From: Bacteroidales bacterium | Lineage (GTDB): Bacteria > Bacteroidota > Bacteroidia > Bacteroidales > P3 | DNA: 64,000 nt | Direction of reading: 5' to 3' | Assembly (NCBI GenBank): GCA_017449975.1 | Contig: JAFSYK010000044.1 | Location: forward strand, 1 to 64,000 | Part shown: positions 26,283 through 34,796 of the stretch, one piece after another | Layout: each line of letters opens with the position of its first letter | Numbering within the stretch: position 1 is the stretch's first letter | Notes under the pieces: generated by a model | Databases searched by the model: none | The model's input: only the letters and a program-made list of their open reading frames with translations | What the model was told of the DNA's origin: nothing | Position numbers and translations under genes: made by a program

Positions 26283-26497
26283 CTTCCGTTTTTATGTACG
26301 ATTTCAAACTGCAAAGATACGTAATCTTTTCTACAAGGATCAGAGAATCAAAGGAGAATCAAAGGGATGGGGACTTTGAAATAAAATATCGTGATAGGTG
26401 ACCTGTGACAAGTGACATGGGGATTTTTTAGGGTTTTAGGGATGAAGGGGTAATAGAGTAAAAACTAAAAGTGTGGTTAGCAGTCGTACTTTTTTTG
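26283..26497. other. Gene-free divergent intergenic region
   Basis: It holds the -7 box of the restriction enzyme (26312-26319), near-repeats (gagaatcaaaggagaatcaaag; ggtgacctgtgacaagtgac) and agggttttaggg units. No ORF is convincing. Confidence 0.6.
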
Positions 26498-26505
26498 TAC
26501 CTTTG
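26498..26505 (+). promoter_or_regulatory. -7 box of the M16 peptidase gene
   Basis: TACCTTTG on the plus strand, 38 nt before the start codon. No good -33 TTTG at 19-20 nt spacing. Confidence 0.6.
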
Positions 26506-26543
26506 TACTTTCATTTGGAACCAAATCTTAAATCAATAATCCT

Positions 26544-29477
26544 ATGAGAAAAACACGTTATTTCTTCTGCTTTGTGCTTCTGGTAGTGACGGCACTGTCG
26601 GTGTCGGCACAGAAGCAGTACAAGTACAAGACCTATCCCAACGACCCGCTGGGCGTGCGCGAGTATACGCTCGACAACGGTCTGAAGGTCTTTATGAGCG
26701 TCTATAAGGACGAACCCAAGATCCAGACCTACATCGCCGTGCGCGCCGGCTCCCGCAACGACCCGCACGAGACCACCGGTCTGGCCCACTACCTGGAACA
26801 CATGATGTTCAAAGGCTCCGAGCGACTGGGCACCACCGACTGGGCCAAGGAGAAGGTGCTGATCCAGAAGATAGAGGACCTCTTCGAGGCCTACCGCATG
26901 TTCGACGACTCGCTGACGCGCGCCGCCATCTACCACAAGATCGACAGCCTCAGCTACGAGGCGTCGAAGATCGCCATCGCCAACGAGTACGACAAGGCGA
27001 TGACGGCCATCGGCAGCACCGGAACCAACGCCTTCACCTCCAACGACTATACGATGTATGTGGAGAATATCCCCAACAACCAGCTGGAGACCTGGTGCGA
27101 GATTGAGGCCGACCGCTTCCAGCACCTGGTGCTGCGCCTGTTCCACACCGAGCTGGAGACCATCTACGAGGAGAAGAACATGAGCCTCACCAAGGACGGC
27201 CGTCGCGTCAACGAGACGATGTTCGCCGCCCTTTTCCCCCATCACCCCTACGGCAACCAGACCACGCTGGGCAGCCAGGAGCACCTGAAGAACCCCTCAA
27301 TGCGCAATATCCGCAACTTCGTGGCACAGTACTATGTGCCCAACAATATTTGCATCAGCCTGGCCGGCGATTTTGACCCCGACGAGGCTATCCGCATCAT
27401 CGACAAGTACTGGGGCCAGATGCAGCCGCGCGAGGTGCCCGAACTGCAGTTTGAGCGCGAGCAGCCCATCACCAGCGTCATCACCCGCACCGTGTCGGGT
27501 CTCGAGGCCGAGAACACCGTCCGCGCCTACCGTCTCGACCACGGCAACGGCAGCCACGACGCCATGCTCGCCGACCTGCTCGAGAGCGTGCTCAACAACG
27601 GCAAGTGCGGTCTCATCGACCTCAACGTGAACCAGCGTCAGCGCTGCATGGGCGCCTATGCCGGCACCTATACGCTGAACGACTACGGTGCCTTCATGTT
27701 TGGCGGCCAGCCGCTGCAGGGACAGACCTTGGCCGACGTGCAGGCACTCTTCGACGAACAGATTGCGCTGGTCAAGCAGGGCCAGTTCGACGACTGGCTG
27801 CTCGAGGCCGCCATCAACAATATGAAGCTGGCCATCATGAAGCGCGCCGAGAGTAACAACAGCCGCGCCAGCCAGATGGCCTACGCCTATGTCCAGCATC
27901 AGGACTGGGGCGATGTGTGCAACGAAATCAACGAGCTCGGCCGCATCACCAAGAAGGAACTCGTCGACTTTGCCAACCGGCTGTTCAAGGACAACAACTA
28001 CGTCATCGTCAACAAGCTGCAGGGTGAGCCCGAGCCCATCCTCAAGGTCTCCAAGCCGCCCATCACCCCCATCGAGGTGGGTCGCGACAACGAGAGTGCC
28101 TACCTGGCCAACATCAAGGCTCGTCAGGTGAAGCCCATCGAGCCGGTATTCGTCGACTTCAGCAAGGACCTCACCATCCGCAAGTGCAACGACGCGGCGA
28201 AGACCGAGATGCTCTATGTGCAGAACAAGGAGAACAAGACCTTCAACCTCGTCTACCGCTTCGACTTCGGCTACCGCGCCGGCGAGCTGGGCAAGACCTA
28301 CGACCTGGCGGCCGACGTGCTCGACTTCCTGGGCACCACTAAGCACACCGCCGACGAGCTGCAGCAGGAGTTCTACAAACTGGCCTGCAACTACGGCGTC
28401 TCGGTGGGCACCGAGAATATCACCGTCAGCATCAGCGGCCTCAGCGAGAACATGGCCAAGGCGATGGCGCTGGTGGAGGAGATTATGAGCGACGTGCAGC
28501 CCAACGAGGAGGCGCTGCAGATGCTGGTGGCGCGCATCCTCAAGTCGCGTCAGGACGCCAAACACAACCAGCAGCGCTGCTTCTCGGCGCTGGGCAACTA
28601 CGGCATCTACGGCGCCGACTCGCCCACGCTCGACCAGCTCAGCGAGGAGCAGCTGAAGGGCTACACCTGCCGTCAGCTCTGCGACGCCCTGCACAACCTC
28701 TTCAACTACCAGCACCGCGTGCTCTACTACGGTCCCGAGACCGACGACGCGATGGCTAAGACCATTGCTGCCAATCACGCCACCCCCAAGAAATACCAGA
28801 AGGCTCCCGCCAACAAGAAGATCACCCCCAAGGCCGTCAGCGAGAACACCGTCTATTTCTGCGACTACAACGCCAACCAGACCTATATGCGCGAGCATTT
28901 TCGCGGCGAGAAGTACAACACCAAGAACGAGGCGGCGATGGATATCTACAACAGCTACTTCGGCGGCTCGATGAACGCCATCGTCTTCCAGGAGATGCGT
29001 GAGAAACGCAGCCTGGCCTACTCGGCGCAGAGCTACTATATCACCCCTGGCGACAAGGACGGTTATTTCATGAACGCCGCCATCATCGCCACGCAGAACG
29101 ACAAGCTCATCGACGCGCTCACCGCCTTCAACGAGCTCTTCGACGAGATGCCCACCGCCGATGCCAACTTCCAGATGGCCAAGGAGGCCGAAATCAGCGG
29201 CATCCGCACCGCCCGCACGCGCAAGATGGGCATCATCAACAGCTACCTCTACTACGAGCGCATGGGTCTCGACCCCAAGAAGAACCACTCCAAGATGCTC
29301 TTCGAGGCCTATCCCAATGTAACGATGCAGGATGTGGTCAACTTCAACCACAAGTACATCCGTGGCCAGAAGAAACACTACATGGTGCTGGGCAAAGAGA
29401 GCGAGATGGACTTCGACGCCCTGGCCAAGTTCGGCAAGGTGAAGAAGCTGTCGCTCACTGATATCTTCGGATATTGA
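26544..29477 (+). CDS. M16 family zinc peptidase
   Basis: A 977-residue exported protein with a signal peptide (MRKTRYFFCFVLLVVTALSVSA) and two tandem M16 (pitrilysin) halves. The zinc site HYLEHMMFKG is near residue 82 (H-x-x-E-H), with the second Glu in ELETIYEEKNMS near 205. The inactive C-terminal half includes FGGSMNAIVFQEMREKRSLAYS. It would degrade peptides in the periplasm. It stands alone between the defence island and the T9SS cargo genes, with a strong terminator. Confidence 0.94.
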   Translation: MRKTRYFFCFVLLVVTALSVSAQKQYKYKTYPNDPLGVREYTLDNGLKVFMSVYKDEPKIQTYIAVRAGSRNDPHETTGLAHYLEHMMFKGSERLGTTDWAKEKVLIQKIEDLFEAYRMFDDSLTRAAIYHKIDSLSYEASKIAIANEYDKAMTAIGSTGTNAFTSNDYTMYVENIPNNQLETWCEIEADRFQHLVLRLFHTELETIYEEKNMSLTKDGRRVNETMFAALFPHHPYGNQTTLGSQEHLKNPSMRNIRNFVAQYYVPNNICISLAGDFDPDEAIRIIDKYWGQMQPREVPELQFEREQPITSVITRTVSGLEAENTVRAYRLDHGNGSHDAMLADLLESVLNNGKCGLIDLNVNQRQRCMGAYAGTYTLNDYGAFMFGGQPLQGQTLADVQALFDEQIALVKQGQFDDWLLEAAINNMKLAIMKRAESNNSRASQMAYAYVQHQDWGDVCNEINELGRITKKELVDFANRLFKDNNYVIVNKLQGEPEPILKVSKPPITPIEVGRDNESAYLANIKARQVKPIEPVFVDFSKDLTIRKCNDAAKTEMLYVQNKENKTFNLVYRFDFGYRAGELGKTYDLAADVLDFLGTTKHTADELQQEFYKLACNYGVSVGTENITVSISGLSENMAKAMALVEEIMSDVQPNEEALQMLVARILKSRQDAKHNQQRCFSALGNYGIYGADSPTLDQLSEEQLKGYTCRQLCDALHNLFNYQHRVLYYGPETDDAMAKTIAANHATPKKYQKAPANKKITPKAVSENTVYFCDYNANQTYMREHFRGEKYNTKNEAAMDIYNSYFGGSMNAIVFQEMREKRSLAYSAQSYYITPGDKDGYFMNAAIIATQNDKLIDALTAFNELFDEMPTADANFQMAKEAEISGIRTARTRKMGIINSYLYYERMGLDPKKNHSKMLFEAYPNVTMQDVVNFNHKYIRGQKKHYMVLGKESEMDFDALAKFGKVKKLSLTDIFGY

Positions 29478-29505
29478 TAGACTAGCATCACCAATTAGCT
29501 CTTTT

Positions 29506-29544
29506 ATGACCTCGGCATACGTCGTATGCCGAGGTCATGATTTT
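29506..29544. terminator. Terminator of M16 peptidase gene
   Basis: A perfect 16-bp stem (ATGACCTCGGCATACG, 29506-29521, with 29523-29538) around one central base, followed by gattttt. Confidence 0.9.
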
Positions 29545-29630
29545 TACACCCGCTGTAAACTTTTGCCTGAATAATTTGTTATTATAAATATGAGGGTGTC
29601 TTCGGTGAATTTAGATAATCCTCACACTAT

Positions 29631-29661
29631 TTTGATTTTATCACAATTATTTATACCTTTG
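29631..29661 (+). promoter_or_regulatory. Promoter of the broken T9SS cargo gene
   Basis: TTTG at 29631-29634 and TACCTTTG at 29654-29661, 19 nt apart. The promoter is intact even though the gene behind it is damaged. Confidence 0.8.
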
Positions 29662-29748
29662 CATCGAAGTCCTGCTGTTTCCCACTTCCCCCGACTTTTT
29701 CTTTTCTCGCCATAACCTAAAAACCATATAAATACGAAAACCAGTTGT

Positions 29749-30512
29749 ATAAAAAAGCTGGCGCTATTGCTAGCGTTATTCGTTCCTCTCGTGCTTCAGG
29801 CACAGCAACCTCCACAGCCATGCCACATCGTCATCACTGGCGATTTCGAATCGCAGTGTCTTCTGCCAACAGACAAGGACTCTTTCTATGTCGAGAACGG
29901 CGATATGCTCATTGCCTGTCAAGGTATGCGGGTCACCTACACTGCCTCCGTCAACACCGGTGGAATAACCGTCACCAACTGGAAGTGGAATGTAGTGGGT
30001 GCCGCCACATGGAACGACAACTACAACGGCACCGCCTTTATCGCGAAGTATGTCGACACGTCGCTGATGCGTCCCTACGTCTACAGCGACCCGCGGCAGC
30101 CCCAGTATATCGAGTGGGAGCAAGACCTGACGCTGCCGCTAACGGACATGCTGGTCACGCTGACGGTGACGGCCACGCAAGGCGGCAGCACCTACGGCTA
30201 CTACCCCGCCGCGCCGGTCACCAAGCTGGTGACCATCCACAACGTCGGCATCGACGATATTCAAAATTCAAAATTCGAAATTTGAGTATCTACCCCAACC
30301 CCACGGCGGGCGAGGTGCAGGTTATGGGCGCGGCTGGTGAGGTTTCCGAGGTGCTGGTGCTGGATATGAAGGGAAGGCAGGTGGCTAAATTCGAGCACAC
30401 CGACCGGTTTGATATTTCAGGTCTCCCCTCGGGTGCCTACATTGTCCGTCTCAGGACTCGCTCCGGCGAGGATGCGAATGACATAACCTATCTGAAATTG
30501 GTAAAGGAATAA
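29749..30512 (+). pseudogene. T9SS cargo gene with lost start and frameshifted sorting domain
   Basis: The frame from 29749 gives KKLALLLALFVPLVLQAQ, a good signal peptide, but the codon where ATG is expected is ATA; the only alternative is a TTG inside the signal. The body ends GIDDIQNSKFEI with a stop at 30283-30285. Directly after, in another frame, comes a complete T9SS sorting domain (LSIYPNPTAGEVQVMG to LKLVKE, ending 30512). The break lies in an array of three ATTCAAA units; the paralogue at 30536 has four and is in frame. It is probably a decaying gene, or a phase-variable one if another start is used. Confidence 0.75.
30259..30279 (+). repeat. Heptamer tract causing frameshift (3 units)
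   Basis: attcaaa, attcaaa, attcgaa. The matching tract at 32528-32555 has four units. Loss or gain of one 7-nt unit changes the frame. Confidence 0.9.
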
Positions 30513-30535
30513 CCATAATCAAATAATCAAGCCTT

Positions 30536-32773
30536 ATGCGTAAAATATTAGTTTCCTGTTCGATTATAGCAGCATTGCTCGCAATCCCTGTTCATGCCCA
30601 GCATTTCAAGTGGGCGGATGGTTTTACAGGGCCCCAGTATCGGCTCAATAATATTGTTGGATCTGTAACAGACTCAGAAGGAAATCTTTATTTCTTAGGA
30701 AGTTTTTCAGGACATGCCGATATCAACGGCATTGAGTTTGCCTCGCCACAACTCAACACCGCCCAAATTTGCACTGTTCTTGGGAAACTGTCACCATCGG
30801 GAGAACTTCTCTGGCATAAAACATTGGCTAGTTCGATGTTACCTGCCTCTCCAGTTGCTGACTTAGTCAAATCTAGTGATTCAACGTTGATGATTGCAGT
30901 AGGATTCCGGCTTCCCTATTATGAAAATTTGACAAACACAGGACACAACTATGTTTATTATTTCGATACGCTACTGACATCGGATGACGGTTATCTGATG
31001 CCGACCGACAGCATCTATATGGGATCGGTTACAGCCTTCGTTACATTTAACCTAGATGGTAACATATTGGAACAGAAATTTTTACAAATAGCCTACGAAG
31101 ATACGCTGGGCAACATAATCCGCTACCCAGCTTTTGTGAATGAATCCTATGAGAGGATATATAACGATGTCTTCTATTTTAGCCAATTCACTATTGACAA
31201 CGAGGGGAATATTATTATGGTACGCTATGCGGACGATCATGTTCACATATCATGCGATACTTGTACAAATAATGCCCATACGATGTCTGTGGCAAATGGA
31301 GAGATTGGTGCGTTGAAGATACTCGTCGACGGTTTCCCGCGACATACGTGGTATCCACCATATAGAACAAGTCAACACAATGTCCAGTTGTTGAAGTTTT
31401 CTCCAGGGTTCGACAGTCTATTAGCTGCCACCTATTTTCTGAACGATTCCAATAATGCATATGCGGAAGCGTTTGTGGCCACCACCGAATATATCAATTC
31501 CATAGAGACTGACAACGAAGGGAATATCTATTTCGATATGATGCACGTCGGTTTTCCGTCCATTCCGATATATAATTCCGACACCATGTATTTCGGGGGA
31601 TCTGCCATGTCCTGCTGTGTGAAATACAATCCCCAGCTGAAGCCTGTAAAGAAATATACCATAGAATCAGGAGACTATTATTCACGCTACTCTCATATCA
31701 CGCCGGAGGGAGAATTATATATGTTTTGTACAAGCTTTTGGATCGATATAAGCAGAACGCTCCCTCCTTATTTTATGGTATACCGTGGCGATACGCTGGA
31801 TGTCGACCACGAGTCTTTCTGGATTCGGATTGACACGGCCGACGGCCGGATGCTGGCCTACGGCAAGGTGCCGTCGACAGTAGAATCGTTGATGAATGGC
31901 TTGCATCCGCAGTATACGGTTGCAAACAACAGGGTTTTTGCTCAGGTGAGATACTGGGGAAGCATCGAGGCTCCTGACACCTGCATCCAGTTGGATGAAA
32001 TAGAACAACGTAGCATAGGTCTTATGCAGTGGGATACAGATGGACATATACTCAGTCTGAAGGACTTCGGTGCGCATACTATGAATGATGGTGGCAGTCA
32101 GATTCATCTTGTCGACAGTATTGTCTATCTGACGGGGCTGGTCTTTGGCGGCGCCACATTCGGGTCCTGGCAGGTGGAGGCATCAGACGCAGGTGTTGCC
32201 TATATAGCAATCTATGTCGACACGTCGCTGATGCACCCCTACGTCTACAGCGACCCGCGGCAGCCCCAGTATATCGAGTGGGAGCAGGACCTGACGTTGC
32301 CGCTGACGGACACGCTGGTCATGCTGACGGCCACGGCGACGAGTGGACTTCCCGTAGGCTACAGCTGCGACGACAGCACGGTGGCACTTGTCGTTGACGG
32401 CGTGCTGCAGCCGCTGCGCGTGGGCACGGCCACGGTGACGGCCACACAGGGCGGCAGCACCTACGGCTACTACCCCGCTGCCCCCGTCACCAAGCTGGTG
32501 ACCATCCACAACGTCGGCATCGACGACATTCAAAATTCAGCATTCAATATTCAAAATTTGAGTATCTACCCCAACCCCACCCGCGGGGATGTGTACATCC
32601 ACACGGAAGGTGAGACCGTCAAGAAAGTCAACCTCTACAGCTCCGACGGCAGACAGCTGCCCATCCAGCCGCAAGGTACCACCGTTCCCCTGTCGCCATA
32701 CCCGGCCGGAGTCTACTACCTCCAGCTGACCACCCAAACCGGAACCTGTCAGTTTAAGGTAACGAAGTACTAA
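30536..32773 (+). CDS. T9SS-secreted propeller-like protein with sorting domain
   Basis: A 745-residue protein: signal peptide (MRKILVSCSIIAALLAIPVHA), a long region with repeated DSEGNLYFLGSF / NEGNIYF pieces like beta-propeller blades (about 25-540), an Ig-like piece, and a type IX sorting domain (LSIYPNPTRGDVYIH to CQFKVTKY). From about residue 555 (YVDTSLMHPYVYSD) the DNA is nearly identical to the upstream broken gene, while the first 540 residues are unrelated. It is therefore a composite of a unique front and a shared tail. Cargo is expected at the cell surface or outside. Substrate unknown. Confidence 0.85.
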   Translation: MRKILVSCSIIAALLAIPVHAQHFKWADGFTGPQYRLNNIVGSVTDSEGNLYFLGSFSGHADINGIEFASPQLNTAQICTVLGKLSPSGELLWHKTLASSMLPASPVADLVKSSDSTLMIAVGFRLPYYENLTNTGHNYVYYFDTLLTSDDGYLMPTDSIYMGSVTAFVTFNLDGNILEQKFLQIAYEDTLGNIIRYPAFVNESYERIYNDVFYFSQFTIDNEGNIIMVRYADDHVHISCDTCTNNAHTMSVANGEIGALKILVDGFPRHTWYPPYRTSQHNVQLLKFSPGFDSLLAATYFLNDSNNAYAEAFVATTEYINSIETDNEGNIYFDMMHVGFPSIPIYNSDTMYFGGSAMSCCVKYNPQLKPVKKYTIESGDYYSRYSHITPEGELYMFCTSFWIDISRTLPPYFMVYRGDTLDVDHESFWIRIDTADGRMLAYGKVPSTVESLMNGLHPQYTVANNRVFAQVRYWGSIEAPDTCIQLDEIEQRSIGLMQWDTDGHILSLKDFGAHTMNDGGSQIHLVDSIVYLTGLVFGGATFGSWQVEASDAGVAYIAIYVDTSLMHPYVYSDPRQPQYIEWEQDLTLPLTDTLVMLTATATSGLPVGYSCDDSTVALVVDGVLQPLRVGTATVTATQGGSTYGYYPAAPVTKLVTIHNVGIDDIQNSAFNIQNLSIYPNPTRGDVYIHTEGETVKKVNLYSSDGRQLPIQPQGTTVPLSPYPAGVYYLQLTTQTGTCQFKVTKY
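32208..32580 (+). repeat. Shared 3' cassette (paralogous to 30047-30304)
   Basis: The stretch from tatgtcgacacgtcgctgatg to ctaccccaacccca is almost identical in both T9SS genes, apart from an extra block of about 100 nt (about 32335-32440) here and the extra heptamer. Confidence 0.85.
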
Positions 32774-32782
32774 TGTGTGGCT

Positions 32783-34795
32783 TTATTCTATCACAATCTC
32801 ATAGACGCGGCCTTCGATGTCGGTGGCGTTGAAGGGGATGAGACCTTGCATGTAGACGATGGGGGGCCACCATTCGGAGTAGTGGTACTCCTGCGTGACG
32901 ATGCAGAGCATCTGGTTGCTGGGGATGGCGGTGTAGGTGTCGTTCATATAGCCCACCACCCGCATGTGCTGCGGGTCGGGGCCCACGCGCCAGATAATCT
33001 CTTTGGGTTTCCACTCGATCTCGAAGTAATAGTAGTCCTCGTCAAAGATGCTGTTGGGGATGGGCGTCTTGGTGGTCAGCGCCTTGTAGGTGTCGGTCCA
33101 GCGCATGGCCTCGTAGGACTGCCCCTGGTAGGGGATGTGCGTGAGGCCGGCGGCGAAGCGGCTGGGCTCCTGGCAGGCCAGGTCCCAGTTGGTGCAGCAG
33201 TACATGACATCGCTGTTGGCGCGGCCATCCTCCACCTTGTCGGGCTGGGTATAGTAGTCTTTGGGCCAGTAGCGCGAGGCTTTGACAATCTCTATGTCTA
33301 TCTCCGAATAGTTGTCGTGCACATGCCTGTCGGGGTTCTCGCTGTCGTCGTTCTTGCTGATATAGCCGCCGTGGTAGCTGGGTCTGCGCCGGTTCCACTG
33401 GCTGCCGTCCTGATAGATGAGCCAGAAAGCATAGGTCAGGCCATTCCAGACATTCTCCTTGTTGAGCATGGGCGGGAACTTGATTTTGCCGCGGTACTTG
33501 CCATAGGAAAAGCCTACACGGGTCTTCACGCCAGTGGACTCCTTCTTTAATTTTGAATTTTGGATTTTGAATTTTGAAGGGTCTTTTTTTTCAGAATTCG
33601 AATTTCGAATTTCAAAATTAGCATTGCCGGGGTTGATGATGGAGATATAGCTGCCGTCGGCGGAGGGGTAGACGGTGCTGCCCGGGCAGTCGGTGATGTG
33701 GGGATGGTCGTAGACGAGCTGGGTGCTGTCGTAGCGGGTGGCCGCCGCGTCGTAGTCGGCCTGCGTGTATTCGTCGATGTCCATCACCAGTGGTATGTTG
33801 CGCAGCGTGCGTTCCTGGCTGATGGCGGGGAAGAACTGTTGGTACAACGCATGACGGTACAGCGTGGTGTCGCTGCCCACACGGCCCGGTATCTCGTTCT
33901 TGTGCCGGTAGGCAACGCGTATCTGTGTCTCGTCGACGTAGACGCCCTGCTGCGGTGTCAGCACGGCACGGGTACGGAGCATCTTGCTGCCGTGCAGCAG
34001 ATGGATGTGCCGGTTTTTGTTTTGGGCGAACCAGCTGTAGGGGTTCACGTAGTGGCTGTCGGCATCGGTGCGGTTGATATGCTGCACATAGTCGGGTATA
34101 CGCTGCAGTCCCTCCTCGTCGCACACCACCAGCAGGAACGAATAGAGACCCGTGCGGGGGTTGCGTTTCCAGCGGTGGTTGACGTCGCCGCCCTGGTGAC
34201 GTCGCTCGTTAAGCACCCAGCGGGTGTCGAGGAAGAGTTGCTCCTCCAGGCTGCGGTTGTTCTCGGGAGCCGCCACATCGCGCACATAGCGGAACCAGTG
34301 GGTGTCGTTCCTTATCTCGCGCTCGATGTCGTGCAGCGTCTCAAGGCTACAGTCAAAGTCGGTGAGATCGGCACCGTAGTATTGCCGCTCGTCGCGCGGG
34401 TTGCCCACGATGCGGAAGCTGTCGGCCACATGTCCGTCTGCCGGCACCTGGCGGAAGCCCACTGTCACATCCTCCCACGACCCGTAGAAGTTTTCGTAGT
34501 TCAGCGAGTCTGCGTCGTCGAACCTGTAGCTCTCGTTCTGGTAGTAAATCTTGTAGTAGAGCGGCTGGTCGGCGGTGGTGTCGAACACAAAGTGGAAATA
34601 CTCGCCTTGGGCGGGCAGCACGACACCCTCCAATACCGCGTTTTCCATGTCCATGTCCATGCACACCGTGTCGCCCGCATACCCCACCATGGGGTCGAAA
34701 GTCCGCTCCCGCGGGGAACAAGCGGAGAAAGCTAAAAAGTAAAAAGATAAAACTAAAAGGGGAAGCCCTGTTTTGGTTATCGTTGTTGTTTTCAT
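32783..34795 (-). CDS. GH16-like lipoprotein
   Basis: A 670-residue protein with a lipoprotein signal (LPLLVLSFYFLAFSAC) and a C-terminal half resembling a GH16 / concanavalin-like glucanase: YGKYRGKIKFPPML, NGLTYAFWLIYQDG, SEIDIEI near residue 500 (the E-x-D-x-E catalytic pattern), and DYYYFEIEWKPKEIIWRVG. The first half is not recognised. It may bind or cut beta-glucan at the cell surface. An in-frame block of 7-bp repeats (33545-33620) adds NFEIRNSNSEKK and SKFKIQNSKLKK before the GH16-like part. The signal core itself is encoded by an AAACTAAAAAGTAA-type repeat. Confidence 0.75.
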   Translation of the reverse strand: MKTTTITKTGLPLLVLSFYFLAFSACSPRERTFDPMVGYAGDTVCMDMDMENAVLEGVVLPAQGEYFHFVFDTTADQPLYYKIYYQNESYRFDDADSLNYENFYGSWEDVTVGFRQVPADGHVADSFRIVGNPRDERQYYGADLTDFDCSLETLHDIEREIRNDTHWFRYVRDVAAPENNRSLEEQLFLDTRWVLNERRHQGGDVNHRWKRNPRTGLYSFLLVVCDEEGLQRIPDYVQHINRTDADSHYVNPYSWFAQNKNRHIHLLHGSKMLRTRAVLTPQQGVYVDETQIRVAYRHKNEIPGRVGSDTTLYRHALYQQFFPAISQERTLRNIPLVMDIDEYTQADYDAAATRYDSTQLVYDHPHITDCPGSTVYPSADGSYISIINPGNANFEIRNSNSEKKDPSKFKIQNSKLKKESTGVKTRVGFSYGKYRGKIKFPPMLNKENVWNGLTYAFWLIYQDGSQWNRRRPSYHGGYISKNDDSENPDRHVHDNYSEIDIEIVKASRYWPKDYYTQPDKVEDGRANSDVMYCCTNWDLACQEPSRFAAGLTHIPYQGQSYEAMRWTDTYKALTTKTPIPNSIFDEDYYYFEIEWKPKEIIWRVGPDPQHMRVVGYMNDTYTAIPSNQMLCIVTQEYHYSEWWPPIVYMQGLIPFNATDIEGRVYEIVIE
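33545..33620 (-). repeat. In-frame 7-bp repeat block (ttttgaa / aattcga units)
   Basis: Two runs, one of ttttgaattttggattt units and one of gaattcgaatttcgaa units, separated by aagggtctttttttt. Same family as the heptamers in the T9SS genes. Confidence 0.85.
34731..34759 (-). repeat. Repeat forming a signal-peptide core
   Basis: Units of aaaagtaaaaa and aaaactaaa encode LVLSFYFLAFS in the GH16-like protein. The same sequence forms the signal of the membrane protein at 38862-38899. Confidence 0.8.
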
Positions 34796-34796
34796 T

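Noticed and set aside
27297-29378. 693-codon open frame opposite the M16 peptidase
   Set aside because: Antisense shadow rich in Val/Leu/His; no start signals or domains.
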